Positions 8,935-17,231 of a DNA stretch of 64,000 bases are shown here, piece after piece. The translations under genes were made by a program, and so were the position numbers. Every line of letters begins with the position of its first letter. Positions within the stretch are counted from its first letter, which is position 1. Source of the DNA: JAUILA01 sp964563925. GTDB lineage: Bacteria; Bacteroidota; Bacteroidia; Cytophagales; Cyclobacteriaceae. The notes beneath the pieces were generated by a model. The model was not told the origin of the DNA. It did no database searches and saw nothing but the letters and a program-made list of their open reading frames with translations. The stretch spans positions 10,258 to 74,257 of the forward strand of contig CAZLZD010000019.1 of the NCBI GenBank assembly GCA_964563925.1, in the 5' to 3' direction.

Positions 8935-11368
8935 AATTTTTCAACGCCACTTGAAGAATACCATACGTCTTTTTATGCTTTTTCCCATTGCGTTGTTTCT
9001 TTCCGGATGCCTGGGAACACGCTATCTCAAAGAAGATGAAAAATTATTGGTGAAACAAAAAGTTGAGGCTCCGAAGCAAATTAACTCGGACGAGCTCGGT
9101 CAGTTGTTTGTTCAGTATCCCAACCGACAGATTCCCATTATCCGGTTTGCCCCCTATGTCTGGCTGTATTATTACGGGGAGAAACGATATGATGTGGATG
9201 CCTACCGCCGGGAAATCACCGAGACCCAGGAAGAATGGAACCAGCGAATTGCCAGGGCCGAAGCCGCCGGTAACGAAAAAAAAGTACAGCGCTACCGCAG
9301 GAAAAGAAATAAGCAGCTGGAAAAGATAGAGCAAAAAATTGAGGAGGGAAATATCTGGATGCGGTGGGGTGAACCCCTGGCGGTCTACGACACCTCCAAA
9401 ACTGCGGGCTCCCTCAACCGGATGCAGCTCTACCTGCAGTCGAAAGGCTTCTTTCAGGCCGAGGTCGATACCCTGGTTAAAACCAATAAGAAAAAGGTGA
9501 ATATTACCTATGAGGTGGAGCCCGGTCCGCCCTACGTGCTGGACAGCCTCATCCTTGTGACGGGAGACTCCAATATTTCCCGGATCATCGAAGACAGCCG
9601 CGATGAATCATTGCTGGTGCTGGGGGAGAATTATGATCAGGGCAAGCTCACCCGCGAACGCGAACGCCTCGACAACCTGCTAAAGGATCACGGGTATTTT
9701 GCCTTTTCACGCCAGTACATTGAATTCCAGGTTGATACCTCGTACGCAGGACCCCAGCGGGTAACGGTGATTACCAATGTAAATAAACCGGCCCGCGCGG
9801 CCAGCCACCGTATTTACCAGGTCGATTCTGTAAACCTGGTCACCAACACCAGCCAGGGCGTACTTCCGATGACCGATACCCCGAAAGAAGAATATAATGG
9901 CATCCAGTATATTTTTATAAAAAACCGCTATAACAAGAAAGTGCTCGACCGAAGGATATTCATCGAAAAAGACAGCCTCTACAGCCGCTCCAATACCTTT
10001 AACACCCAGCGCCAGCTCGCCAATCTCGATGTATTCCGGTTTATTAACATCAATTACGACAGTACGGGTGGCAAAATGGTGGCGAATATCTTCACAAGTC
10101 CGCTCCCCCGCTACCAGATCACTACCGAGGCGGGCGTCAATGTTACCCAGGGGTTTCCGGGGCCTTTTCTGAATCTGTCCTTTAAAAAGAGGAATGTGTT
10201 TGGCGGCATGGAGATTTTCGAGATCAGCGGACGAATTGGGTTTGAAGGTGTCGCCCCCGCCACCGCTGTCCAGGATGTGTACACCAGTGTGGAAGGCGGT
10301 ATAAATGCCTCCCTGACGTTCCCCCAGTTTATTCTCCCGCTCAGCGCCGATGCAAAAAGACGCCTGGGAAATATAAACCCGAAAACAAGGCTTACCACCG
10401 GGTATAACTACACAGACCGACCGGAATACCGCCGGCAGAATATCAATGCCACCCTTTCCTATACCTGGCAGAAAAATTCGAACAGCTTCTACCAGTTTAC
10501 GCTGGATGATATCGGTATCATCCGCTCTTCCCTGTCAAATAATTTCGAAAACCTGCTTGATTCATTGCAACAGGAAGGAAATAATATCATTAACACATTC
10601 AATCCGTCCTATGTGAGCAGTATGTATTTTACCGGGACCTGGAACAAAAACAGCTACGGCCTGAATTTTATCAATTCCCGCTATTTCAGACTTTTCCTGG
10701 AAAGTGGCGGGACTACCCTCAATTTTGTGGGCAAGGATTTCCTGGAGAATGAAGCGCTGGAATATTACCAGTATCTCAAGGTCAATGCGGATTACAGAAA
10801 AATACATCCCGTCAACAGGAACACCACAGTGGCCTGGCGGGTCAACGTGGGCGTGGCAAGGCCCTATGGCGATAACGACATCCTGCCGTATGAAAAATAT
10901 TTCTTTGCGGGCGGAAGCAACGGTATACGCGCCTGGCGGCCCAGGCGTCTCGGGCCCGGATCGTTTGTACGGGTGGATTCAGCCACCAATACGGTCAATT
11001 ATGATATCGAACAACCAGGCACGGTCCTGCTGGAAGGAAGTGTGGAATGGAGGCAAAACCTGATCGGATTTATTGATTATGCCTGGTTCTTCGATTTTGG
11101 CAATGTCTGGACTATCAACGACGTGAGGGAAGAAACCGAATTCCGGGCAGACAGTTTTTTAAGGCAGATAGCAGTCGGATCCGGAGTCGGTATCCGGTTT
11201 GATTTCTCCTTCCTGATCCTTCGCCTTGACGCAGGGATAAAGGTGTATGACCCGGCACGTCCGGAGGGCAAGCGTTTTATCCTCTCCAGTGGGTTTTATG
11301 ACGCACCCTTCACCCGGGAAGCTTCCGAAACGGTGATCTTCAATATCGGGATCGGGTACCCGTTCTAA
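8906..11368 (+). CDS. tamL: TamL: lipoprotein BamA/TamA-family outer membrane protein
   Basis: An Omp85-family protein of about 820 residues. A lipoprotein signal ends in LFLSGC, followed by LGTRYLKEDEKLL, characteristic of the Bacteroidota TamA-like lipoprotein TamL, which works with TamB in outer-membrane biogenesis. POTRA-type domains follow (residues ~30-400), then a C-terminal 16-strand barrel with a substrate-facing loop motif GGSNGIRAWRPRRLG and a final strand ending in IGYPF. The ATG at 8906 follows a strong GGAGGG five bases upstream and supplies the basic n-region needed by the signal peptide; the ATG at 8975 would leave no positive charge. With 8906 the 5' end overlaps the divergent methyltransferase by 29 bases. 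No tamB is adjacent. Its stop overlaps that of the convergent E1 gene. Confidence 0.85.
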   Translation: MNFVRAFEIIIFQRHLKNTIRLFMLFPIALFLSGCLGTRYLKEDEKLLVKQKVEAPKQINSDELGQLFVQYPNRQIPIIRFAPYVWLYYYGEKRYDVDAYRREITETQEEWNQRIARAEAAGNEKKVQRYRRKRNKQLEKIEQKIEEGNIWMRWGEPLAVYDTSKTAGSLNRMQLYLQSKGFFQAEVDTLVKTNKKKVNITYEVEPGPPYVLDSLILVTGDSNISRIIEDSRDESLLVLGENYDQGKLTRERERLDNLLKDHGYFAFSRQYIEFQVDTSYAGPQRVTVITNVNKPARAASHRIYQVDSVNLVTNTSQGVLPMTDTPKEEYNGIQYIFIKNRYNKKVLDRRIFIEKDSLYSRSNTFNTQRQLANLDVFRFININYDSTGGKMVANIFTSPLPRYQITTEAGVNVTQGFPGPFLNLSFKKRNVFGGMEIFEISGRIGFEGVAPATAVQDVYTSVEGGINASLTFPQFILPLSADAKRRLGNINPKTRLTTGYNYTDRPEYRRQNINATLSYTWQKNSNSFYQFTLDDIGIIRSSLSNNFENLLDSLQQEGNNIINTFNPSYVSSMYFTGTWNKNSYGLNFINSRYFRLFLESGGTTLNFVGKDFLENEALEYYQYLKVNADYRKIHPVNRNTTVAWRVNVGVARPYGDNDILPYEKYFFAGGSNGIRAWRPRRLGPGSFVRVDSATNTVNYDIEQPGTVLLEGSVEWRQNLIGFIDYAWFFDFGNVWTINDVREETEFRADSFLRQIAVGSGVGIRFDFSFLILRLDAGIKVYDPARPEGKRFILSSGFYDAPFTREASETVIFNIGIGYPF

Positions 11369-13476
11369 TAGGCCAGGAGCCCGGCCATGGCTTCGGCCAC
11401 CTTATCGGCATTCGGAAGCATCCGTGCTTCAAGGTCGACATTCAGTGGAATGGCAGGAAGATTGGCTGATCCTATGGTACGGACAGGGGCATCGAGGTAT
11501 TCGAAGCATTCGGAGGCAATCCTGCCGGCCACAGACTCGGCAAACGAGTTTAAGGCTGGCTCTTCAGTAACCAGTAGTACCCGGTTGTGATTCCTGACCT
11601 GTTCCATGATCAGTTCCCAGTCGATCGGATGGATAGTCCTCAGGTCAAGTATCGATACCCGTTCGTTAAAATCCTCCGCAGCCGCCGAGGACCAATACAC
11701 ACCCATTCCATAGGTAATTACGAGCAATTTATTCTCTTCGTGGTCTGCCTTCGCGGTCCGGTGCATCCGGCCTTTTCCAAGCGGGATGATATAGTCAGCA
11801 TCCGGTTCGATCATTTTAGCCCCGGCAGTGCCCGGTACCTTTGACCAGTACAGCCCCTTGTGTTCCAGCATCACGACAGGATTCGGATCATAGAATGCCG
11901 CCTTCATCAGACCCTTCATGTCGGCCGCATTCGATGGATAAACCACCTTGATACCACGTATATTGGCCAGGGTACTTTCAATACTGCCGGAATGGTAAGG
12001 CCCGCCCCCGCCGTAGGCACCGGCAGGAACACGAATAAGACTCTGGACCGGAAATTTTCCCTTTGACAAATAGCAGCTTTTTGATAATTCTTCCACCAGC
12101 TGATTGATGCCCGGCCAGATATAATCGGCAAACTGGATCTCTACGATTGGCTTTGCTCCTACCGCTGACATTCCGGCCGTGCTACCAATAATATACGCCT
12201 CCTGGATGGGGGTATTAAAGACACGTTCATCCCCGTATTTCTTTGCCAGGGTTGCTGCCTCACGGAAAACACCCCCAAGCGTTCCTCCCACATCCTGTCC
12301 GTAAAACAGGGCTTCCGGGTGCTTTTTCAAAATTTCGTCAGTGGCTTTGAGGGCCGCATCAACCATCACTACCTTCTCCCCTCCTTCGGGCTGGCGTATC
12401 CCCTTCTCCTCCAGCACGGGGGTGGGTGCATAGATGTCACTGGCAAAATCATCCGGATCAGGATCTTCAGCATCAAGTGCATATTGAAAATCCTGCTCAA
12501 CCGACTTGACAGCATCATTCTCCAGGCTGTCAAGCTCAGTCCCTTTCCATCCGCCCGACTCCATAAAACTTCGCAGTTTGGGCAACGGATCCGATTTGGC
12601 ATGTTCTTCCAGATCCTGATCGCCGCGGTACCACTCCTTCCGTACCCCGGAAGTATGATGCCCGAGAAGCGGACAGGTTGCGTGAACAAGTACAGGTCCT
12701 TCCCGGTCAGCAACGTGACGGAAGGCTTTACGCATGGTTTCATAAGAAGCGATAAAATCTGACCCATCCACCTTCATGCGGGTCATGCCCTTAAAACCAG
12801 CGGCAAATTCATAGGCATCCATGGCGCGCATCTCCCTGCCGGTCGCAGAAATCCCCCAGTCATTGTCCTGGATCAGGTATACTATGGGGAGCTGCTTAAG
12901 CACCGCCATCTGGAATGCTTCGGATACCTCGCCCTCGGTCACCGAACCGTCACCCAGGGAACACAACACAATTCCTTTCTTGTCCCGCAACTCCCTTCCC
13001 TCGAGATACTTCACCGCATGCGCCATTCCCGTAGCCGGGATGGCCTGCATTCCGGTGGCTGAGCTCTGGTGCGGAATGACCGGAAAACCAGCCCGGTCCA
13101 GGGACGGATGTGCATAATAGGTGCGGCCCCCTGAAAAAGGATCATCCCGCTTTCCCATAAGCTGTAGCATAAGCTCGTAGGGCTGCATGCCGATGCCCAG
13201 CAGGATGGATTCATCCCGGTAGTACAGCGAGGCATAGTCATCCCCGGATAACTGCAGCCCGGTGGCGAGCTGAATCGCCTCATGCCCGCGGGAGGTACTG
13301 TGTACATATTTGCTGCAGATCTCCTTGTGCTCATCATACAGCTCTGCCATGCGCCTGGCCGTACACATCAGCTGATATGCCTTGATCAATGTGGATTCCG
13401 ATAACCCTGCAGGAAGTGTATATTTCTTACTTTTTCTTGAATTTTTCTTCCGGGCAGCCGTCTCGCTTGAACTCAT
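11365..13476 (-). CDS. Fused alpha/beta E1 component of a branched-chain 2-oxoacid (or pyruvate) dehydrogenase
   Basis: A 703-residue thiamine-diphosphate enzyme joining E1 alpha (residues ~20-350) and E1 beta (~375-703) in one chain, as is common in Bacteroidota. The alpha half has the substrate-side segment YRDESILLGIG and the TPP motif GDGSVTEG...DNDWGIS. The beta half has GQDVGGTLGGVFR, TPIQEAYIIG and LRTIHPIDWE. It decarboxylates 2-oxoacids, probably 2-oxoisovalerate and related branched-chain acids, and passes the acyl group to an E2 lipoyl protein not present here. I chose the ATG at 13476 (MSSSETAARKK); the frame also opens at 13530. It is divergent from hemF. Confidence 0.88.
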   Translation of the reverse strand: MSSSETAARKKNSRKSKKYTLPAGLSESTLIKAYQLMCTARRMAELYDEHKEICSKYVHSTSRGHEAIQLATGLQLSGDDYASLYYRDESILLGIGMQPYELMLQLMGKRDDPFSGGRTYYAHPSLDRAGFPVIPHQSSATGMQAIPATGMAHAVKYLEGRELRDKKGIVLCSLGDGSVTEGEVSEAFQMAVLKQLPIVYLIQDNDWGISATGREMRAMDAYEFAAGFKGMTRMKVDGSDFIASYETMRKAFRHVADREGPVLVHATCPLLGHHTSGVRKEWYRGDQDLEEHAKSDPLPKLRSFMESGGWKGTELDSLENDAVKSVEQDFQYALDAEDPDPDDFASDIYAPTPVLEEKGIRQPEGGEKVVMVDAALKATDEILKKHPEALFYGQDVGGTLGGVFREAATLAKKYGDERVFNTPIQEAYIIGSTAGMSAVGAKPIVEIQFADYIWPGINQLVEELSKSCYLSKGKFPVQSLIRVPAGAYGGGGPYHSGSIESTLANIRGIKVVYPSNAADMKGLMKAAFYDPNPVVMLEHKGLYWSKVPGTAGAKMIEPDADYIIPLGKGRMHRTAKADHEENKLLVITYGMGVYWSSAAAEDFNERVSILDLRTIHPIDWELIMEQVRNHNRVLLVTEEPALNSFAESVAGRIASECFEYLDAPVRTIGSANLPAIPLNVDLEARMLPNADKVAEAMAGLLAY

Positions 13477-13583
13477 ACAGGTATCTTTTATCTTATCTGG
13501 AAACGTTTGCGAAGATACTGAATTTAACAAAAATGCCCCAGAACCCCTCCTGTTAATTCACCGAAAAGAAAGTGAAATTTCAA

Positions 13584-13591
13584 TACCTTTG
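13584..13591 (+). promoter_or_regulatory. -7 promoter element TACCTTTG for hemF
   Basis: Matches TAnnTTTG and lies five bases before the hemF ATG, implying a leaderless or nearly leaderless transcript. No convincing TTG at -33. Confidence 0.4.
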
Positions 13592-13596
13592 TGGCC

Positions 13597-14499
13597 ATGT
13601 TAACCAAAAACCAGATAGAGGAAGAATTCAGGAAATTACAGGATTCCATTTGCCGGCAGATCGAGGCATGCGATGGAGGCACCTCTTTTCGTTCTGATAC
13701 CTGGGAGCGTCCCGGAGGCGGAGGTGGTGACAGCCGGGTGATCCGAAACGGACAGGTCATTGAAAAAGGAGGAGTTAACTTCAGCGCGGTCCACGGAGAG
13801 ACCCCGGCCAAGATCCTGGAAGCCCTGAAACTTCCAGAGGCAAGGTTCTATGCCACCGGCGTGTCCATCGTATTGCACCCGTCCAACCCGCATGTTCCCA
13901 TCATTCACATGAATGTCAGGTATTTTGAAATGGATACGGGGCACTGGTGGTTTGGCGGCGGGATCGACCTCACCCCTCACTATGTGGTCCCCGAAGATGC
14001 GCACTATTTTCACAGGCAGCTAAAGGAAGTATGTGACCGTCACGGTGAAGATTATTACGACCGCTTCAAAAAATGGGCGGATGATTACTTCTTTTTAAAG
14101 CACCGGCAGGAAACCCGCGGGATCGGCGGGATATTCTTTGATCGTCTTGCCGGTGATAAATCAGCCGACTTCAGGTTCGTCATGGATGTCGGCGCCTCGT
14201 TTGCACCCCTCTATATCCACTTCATGAATAAATACCGCGACGCTCCTTTCTCGGAGAATGAATCGCACTGGCAGGCAATCCGACGGGGCCGATATGTGGA
14301 ATTTAACCTGGTTTGGGATAAAGGGACCAAATTCGGACTTGATACCGACGGACGTACCGAATCAATTCTTATGAGCATGCCGCCCATGGCGGAGTGGGAG
14401 TATGATTACTCGCCGAAAGAAGGCAGCCGGGAAGCGGAAACGCTGCGCTGGCTTCGTAAAGATATCGAATGGACCAATCCGGCGGAATGGAAACACTGA
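13597..14499 (+). CDS. hemF: Oxygen-dependent coproporphyrinogen III oxidase
   Basis: A 300-residue HemF enzyme that oxidatively decarboxylates coproporphyrinogen III to protoporphyrinogen IX in haem synthesis, using O2. Family motifs are present: the glycine-rich GGGGGDSRVI, GVNFSAVHG, the conserved VHMNVRYF-like block (IIHMNVRYFEM), WWFGGGIDLTPHY, RGIGGIFFDRL and the C-terminal RGRYVEFNLVWDKGTKFGLDT. The ATG at 13597 is used, not the in-frame GTG six bases earlier. Dependence on oxygen implies an aerobic or facultative organism. The 3' end overlaps the PAP2 gene by 13 bases. Confidence 0.96.
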   Translation: MLTKNQIEEEFRKLQDSICRQIEACDGGTSFRSDTWERPGGGGGDSRVIRNGQVIEKGGVNFSAVHGETPAKILEALKLPEARFYATGVSIVLHPSNPHVPIIHMNVRYFEMDTGHWWFGGGIDLTPHYVVPEDAHYFHRQLKEVCDRHGEDYYDRFKKWADDYFFLKHRQETRGIGGIFFDRLAGDKSADFRFVMDVGASFAPLYIHFMNKYRDAPFSENESHWQAIRRGRYVEFNLVWDKGTKFGLDTDGRTESILMSMPPMAEWEYDYSPKEGSREAETLRWLRKDIEWTNPAEWKH

Positions 14500-15056
14500 T
14501 TGAACTGGATAAATCCCTGTTCTTTTTTCTGAACGGACTCCACGCACCCTGGCTGGATATGGTCATGTATTATGCGTCGGAAACATGGACGTGGGTACCC
14601 CTCTACGCATTTTTGCTGGCCCTTATAATTCGCACCTGGGGCTGGGAGACACTCTGGTGGTTGCTCGCCGTCGCGATTGCGGTTACGCTGGCCGATCAGA
14701 TTACCAGTGGCTTTATGAAACCCTTCTTCGAAAGGTACCGGCCTTCCCGGGACCCGGATATAATGGAGGGGCTCGTCCATGTGGTAAATGACTACCGTGG
14801 GGGCCGGTTCGGCTTTGCCTCCTCCCATGCCGCTAACAGTTTTGGCATCGCCACCACACTTTACCTGGTGTTAAGGCGCCATTACCGGTATACCGGGTGG
14901 CTATTCGTTTTCGCTGCGTTTGTAAGCTACAGCCGCATATACCTGGGGGTACACTACCCGGGTGACATCCTGGTGGGTGGTGCCATCGGTGCTGCCGCAG
15001 GATGGCTGGGATACCGGATCGCTGACTTCGCAAGGCAACGATTAATGCGCCGCTGA
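14487..15056 (+). CDS. PAP2-superfamily membrane phosphatase
   Basis: A 189-residue integral membrane protein with about five to six membrane segments and the three PAP2 signature blocks: KPFFERYRP, the central block SSHAANS carrying the catalytic histidine, and SRIYLGVHYPGD. Such enzymes dephosphorylate lipid phosphates, for example undecaprenyl diphosphate or phosphatidic acid derivatives; the substrate cannot be fixed here. I start at METLIELDKS (14487), overlapping hemF by 13 bases; an ATG six codons earlier is also in frame. It converges on ribE with a 15-base overlap. Confidence 0.87.
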   Translation: METLIELDKSLFFFLNGLHAPWLDMVMYYASETWTWVPLYAFLLALIIRTWGWETLWWLLAVAIAVTLADQITSGFMKPFFERYRPSRDPDIMEGLVHVVNDYRGGRFGFASSHAANSFGIATTLYLVLRRHYRYTGWLFVFAAFVSYSRIYLGVHYPGDILVGGAIGAAAGWLGYRIADFARQRLMRR

Positions 15057-15635
15057 ACCGGTCAGCCTGGCTACGTACTTGCCGATAATATCAAACTCGA
15101 TATTCACCAGGTCGTCGGGCTGCGCCTGCCCGAGATTGGTATGCGTAAAGGTATATGGTATGATTGCGACCTTAAAGGAATTTCCGCGGATGTGGTAACA
15201 GGTGAGGCTGATGCCATTGACAGTTACCGACCCCTTTTCAACCAGGACGTTCCCTCCCATTTCAAGTATTCTGAAAGTAAACTCCCAGCTTCCGTCCTGC
15301 TCATCCACGCGGATTACGCGGGCGGTGGTGTCAACATGCCCCTGCACAATGTGGCCGTCAAAACGTCCGTTATTCAGCATACAACGTTCCAGGTTAACCC
15401 GGCTTCCGGGCTTGAGCTGGCCAAGGGTCGTCCTGTCAAGGGTTTCCTTCACCGCAGTCACCCAGTGAAAACCCTCTCCCGTCTCGGTAACGGTCAGACA
15501 TACCCCGTCGTGGGCGACACTCTGATCTACCTTCAGCTCATCAGCCATCCCGCTGTCAATCTGGAAATGCCTGTTGGTGCCTTCGGTCCGTATGGCCCGC
15601 ACGGTTCCTGTTTCTTCAATGATGCCGGTAAACAT
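15042..15635 (-). CDS. ribE: Riboflavin synthase, alpha chain type
   Basis: A 197-residue enzyme that converts two 6,7-dimethyl-8-ribityllumazine molecules to riboflavin. It has two lumazine-binding barrels. The first opens with the hallmark MFTGIIEETG and contains VAHDGVCLTVTE; the second contains GHIVQGHVDTTARV and NGISLTC. Upstream in-frame ATGs are discounted because MFTGIIE is the invariant N-terminus. A -7 element TAACTTTG lies at 15651-15658. No FMN riboswitch fits in the short leader. Confidence 0.95.
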   Translation of the reverse strand: MFTGIIEETGTVRAIRTEGTNRHFQIDSGMADELKVDQSVAHDGVCLTVTETGEGFHWVTAVKETLDRTTLGQLKPGSRVNLERCMLNNGRFDGHIVQGHVDTTARVIRVDEQDGSWEFTFRILEMGGNVLVEKGSVTVNGISLTCYHIRGNSFKVAIIPYTFTHTNLGQAQPDDLVNIEFDIIGKYVARLTGSAAH

Positions 15636-15650
15636 ATGCTGCTTTTTATA

Positions 15651-15658
15651 CAAAGTTA
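15651..15658 (-). promoter_or_regulatory. -7 promoter element TAACTTTG for ribE
   Basis: Matches TAnnTTTG, predicting a start near 15644 and a leader of about nine bases before the ribE ATG. The perfect inverted repeat at 15664-15689 lies just upstream, over the region where the -33 element would be. Confidence 0.5.
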
Positions 15659-15663
15659 AAAAT

Positions 15664-15689
15664 ATTACGGTCAGGAATTGCACCGTAAT
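15664..15689. promoter_or_regulatory. Inverted repeat ATTACGGT-N10-ACCGTAAT between divergent promoters
   Basis: Perfect 8-bp arms at 15664-15671 and 15682-15689 lie between ribE and the divergent membrane-protein gene, over the putative -33 TTG (15678-15680) of the latter. It looks like a dimeric regulator site; the protein is unknown. Confidence 0.5.
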
Positions 15690-15708
15690 TAAATTCAATC
15701 TATATTTG
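15678..15708 (+). promoter_or_regulatory. Promoter TTG-N20-TATATTTG
   Basis: TTG at 15678-15680 and a perfect -7 element TATATTTG at 15701-15708, with the Bacteroidota spacing of 20 bases. A palindromic operator follows directly at 15709-15723, where a bound repressor would cover the transcript start. Confidence 0.65.
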
Positions 15709-15723
15709 GTTTATATTATAAAC
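15709..15723. promoter_or_regulatory. Palindromic operator GTTTATATTATAAAC (copy 1)
   Basis: A perfect palindrome around one central base, nine bases before the ATG at 15733. A near-copy with the same distance to the start codon sits before the gene at 16634. The winged-helix regulator encoded between them is the likely ligand. Confidence 0.7.
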
Positions 15724-15732
15724 TACTTTACT

Positions 15733-16299
15733 ATGGAGACGGATAAAATTCAATCTACCGAGGAGAGCCTGGCCATCATAACCGCCATGATCCGCCAGAC
15801 CAAACAAAATGTGAGCGGGGGTGCATTTCACTTTATCCTTTGGGGATGGGTATCAGTACTCGCCTTTTCCGGTCACTTCCTGCTGGTAACGCAAACTGAC
15901 TACGCCCATCCCTATATAGTATGGCTGATTTCGGTACCGGCATGGATCATCAGCTTCTGGTACGGGAGCAGGCAGGCCAAAAAGCAAAATGTACGCACCT
16001 ATGGGGATTCCCTGATCATGTGGACCTGGATTGGCTTTTCCATTGCACTGATCATCGTGATCTTCTCCGGGCAGTTTTATCGTCACATCAACGAGATGGT
16101 GCTTATCCTTGCCGGACTTGCCACGTTCAATACCGGCCTGATCATCCGGTACAAGCCCCTTATCATAGGTGGGAGCCTGTTCTGGCTGTTTGCAGCGGTT
16201 GCACTTGCGGTTCCTTATATTTACACCTTTCCGGTTGCAGCGGCCGCAGTGATCTGTGGTTACCTCATCCCTGGATATATGCTGAAAAACACTAAATAA
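15733..16299 (+). CDS. Four-helix integral membrane protein next to a winged-helix regulator
   Basis: A 188-residue protein. A short polar N-terminus (METDKIQSTEESLAIITAMIRQTKQ) is followed by about four to five membrane segments with the opening GGAFHFILWGWVSVLAFSGHFLL and closing on a short basic tail. This is a pattern I know from Bacteroidota loci where a small membrane protein is co-transcribed with an HTH_34-type winged-helix gene. The reading frame is open upstream, but the ATG at 15733 is correctly placed after promoter and operator. The stop is four bases before the regulator gene. Molecular function unknown. Confidence 0.8.
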   Translation: METDKIQSTEESLAIITAMIRQTKQNVSGGAFHFILWGWVSVLAFSGHFLLVTQTDYAHPYIVWLISVPAWIISFWYGSRQAKKQNVRTYGDSLIMWTWIGFSIALIIVIFSGQFYRHINEMVLILAGLATFNTGLIIRYKPLIIGGSLFWLFAAVALAVPYIYTFPVAAAAVICGYLIPGYMLKNTK

Positions 16300-16303
16300 T
16301 TCA

Positions 16304-16591
16304 ATGAATTTCAACAACCTTGATCCGCTGTTACACTCCCAGCTGCGACTGGCAGTGATGTCCATCCTGATGAATGTGGACGAAGCGGAATTTGTGTACA
16401 TCCGGGAAAAAACCGGGGCCACGGCCGGTAACCTGAGTGTCCAGCTGGACAAACTTTCCCAGGCCGGGTATATAAAGATTACGAAATCCTTCAAAGGTAA
16501 AAAGCCCCTGACCTCCTGCTCCATTACGAAAGTGGGTATCAGTGCCTTTGAAAAATATGTAGACGACCTGAAGCAATATATCCAGCCTTAA
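16304..16591 (+). CDS. Winged-helix transcriptional regulator (HTH_34/MarR-like)
   Basis: A 95-residue single-domain DNA-binding protein. Helices around LRLAVMSILM, FVYIREKTGATAGNLSVQLDKLSQAGYI (the recognition helix) and the wing ITKSFKGKKPLTSCSIT match the PF13601 winged-helix family, which often represses its own operon. It is translated from the same transcript as the membrane protein upstream (four-base gap). The two palindromes GTTTAWATTATAAAC before this operon and before the next gene are the obvious candidate operators. No ligand-binding domain is present. Confidence 0.87.
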   Translation: MNFNNLDPLLHSQLRLAVMSILMNVDEAEFVYIREKTGATAGNLSVQLDKLSQAGYIKITKSFKGKKPLTSCSITKVGISAFEKYVDDLKQYIQP

Positions 16592-16609
16592 AAAAATTTT
16601 ATCAATTAA

Positions 16610-16624
16610 GTTTAAATTATAAAC
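16610..16624. promoter_or_regulatory. Palindromic operator GTTTAAATTATAAAC (copy 2)
   Basis: One mismatch from a perfect palindrome and 14 of 15 bases identical to copy 1. Nine bases separate it from the ATG at 16634, exactly as in copy 1. A -7-like TAAGTTTA overlaps its left end (16607-16614). Confidence 0.65.
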
Positions 16625-16633
16625 CACTTTATT

Positions 16634-17152
16634 ATGAAAACGATTCAATGTGTTTTACTTACCATTCTGATCCCCGGTTATTTCATGCATGTTCAGGCCC
16701 AGGGCCGTCTTCCCGAGCCCATGGCCCCTATGGCTGTACTTGAAGGAAGCTGGACCGGTGAAGGCAGCCAGTCCCGGGGCGCCAGCGACCGTATAGATTT
16801 TCAGCAAACCGAGGAGGTATCGGTCGAACTTGACGGAAAGCTTATGGTATTCCGCGGGACCGGTATTTCTGAAGGTGAAAAGGAGCCTTCTTTTAAGGCA
16901 TTCGGGGTTATGACCTATGACAGGGAGGCCGATCAGGTATACATCCATGCCTGGACGCTGGACGGTAACTACACCAAAGCTCCTGTGGAGATAGGCGACG
17001 GCACGTTCTCATGGCAATTTGAAGTCCCCAATGGAGGTACGGTCAGGTACACGGCCGAATTTACCGAAAGCAGCTGGACCGAAGAGGGTGAATATTCTCC
17101 GGATAAAGGAAAGACGTGGTACCCGTTCATGACTACACGGCTGAGCCGTTAG
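16634..17152 (+). CDS. Secreted lipocalin-like (DUF1579-type) protein
   Basis: A 172-residue protein with a signal peptide ending in VQAQG (residues 1-23). The mature part begins with a segment MAVLEGSWTGEGSQ and continues with alternating beta strands (KAFGVMTYDREADQVYIHAWT, TFSWQFEVPNGGTVRYTAEF), the pattern of a small beta-barrel of the DUF1579/heme-binding-like kind. Ligand unknown. It has its own copy of the palindromic operator, so it is probably controlled by the regulator just upstream. It may be an effector of a small stress- or ligand-responsive regulon. Confidence 0.75.
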   Translation: MKTIQCVLLTILIPGYFMHVQAQGRLPEPMAPMAVLEGSWTGEGSQSRGASDRIDFQQTEEVSVELDGKLMVFRGTGISEGEKEPSFKAFGVMTYDREADQVYIHAWTLDGNYTKAPVEIGDGTFSWQFEVPNGGTVRYTAEFTESSWTEEGEYSPDKGKTWYPFMTTRLSR

Positions 17153-17176
17153 AACCCCACTTTTTGGGATGGGTCG

Positions 17177-17207
17177 TTTGTAATGACTTGATTAAGTAAT
17201 AACTTCG
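17177..17207 (+). promoter_or_regulatory. Candidate promoter for cysS
   Basis: TTTG at 17177-17180 and TAACTTCG (one mismatch from TAnnTTTG) at 17200-17207, 19 bases apart. Confidence 0.4.
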
Positions 17208-17224
17208 CAACCGAAAGAAGTTAT
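17199..17224 (+). promoter_or_regulatory. Inverted repeat ATAACTTC-N10-GAAGTTAT before cysS
   Basis: Perfect 8-bp arms at 17199-17206 and 17217-17224, ending seven bases before the cysS ATG. It overlaps the putative -7 element, so it could be a regulator site; if transcribed it would be a weak hairpin near the ribosome binding site. Confidence 0.45.
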
Positions 17225-17231
17225 CGTGCGC

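Noticed and set aside
15636..15732. FMN riboswitch before ribE
   Set aside because: The predicted leader is only about nine bases; none of the conserved RFN helices is visible.
17153..17231. T-box leader before cysS
   Set aside because: No T-box sequence (TGGnACCGCG-like) and no terminator; only a single inverted repeat is present.
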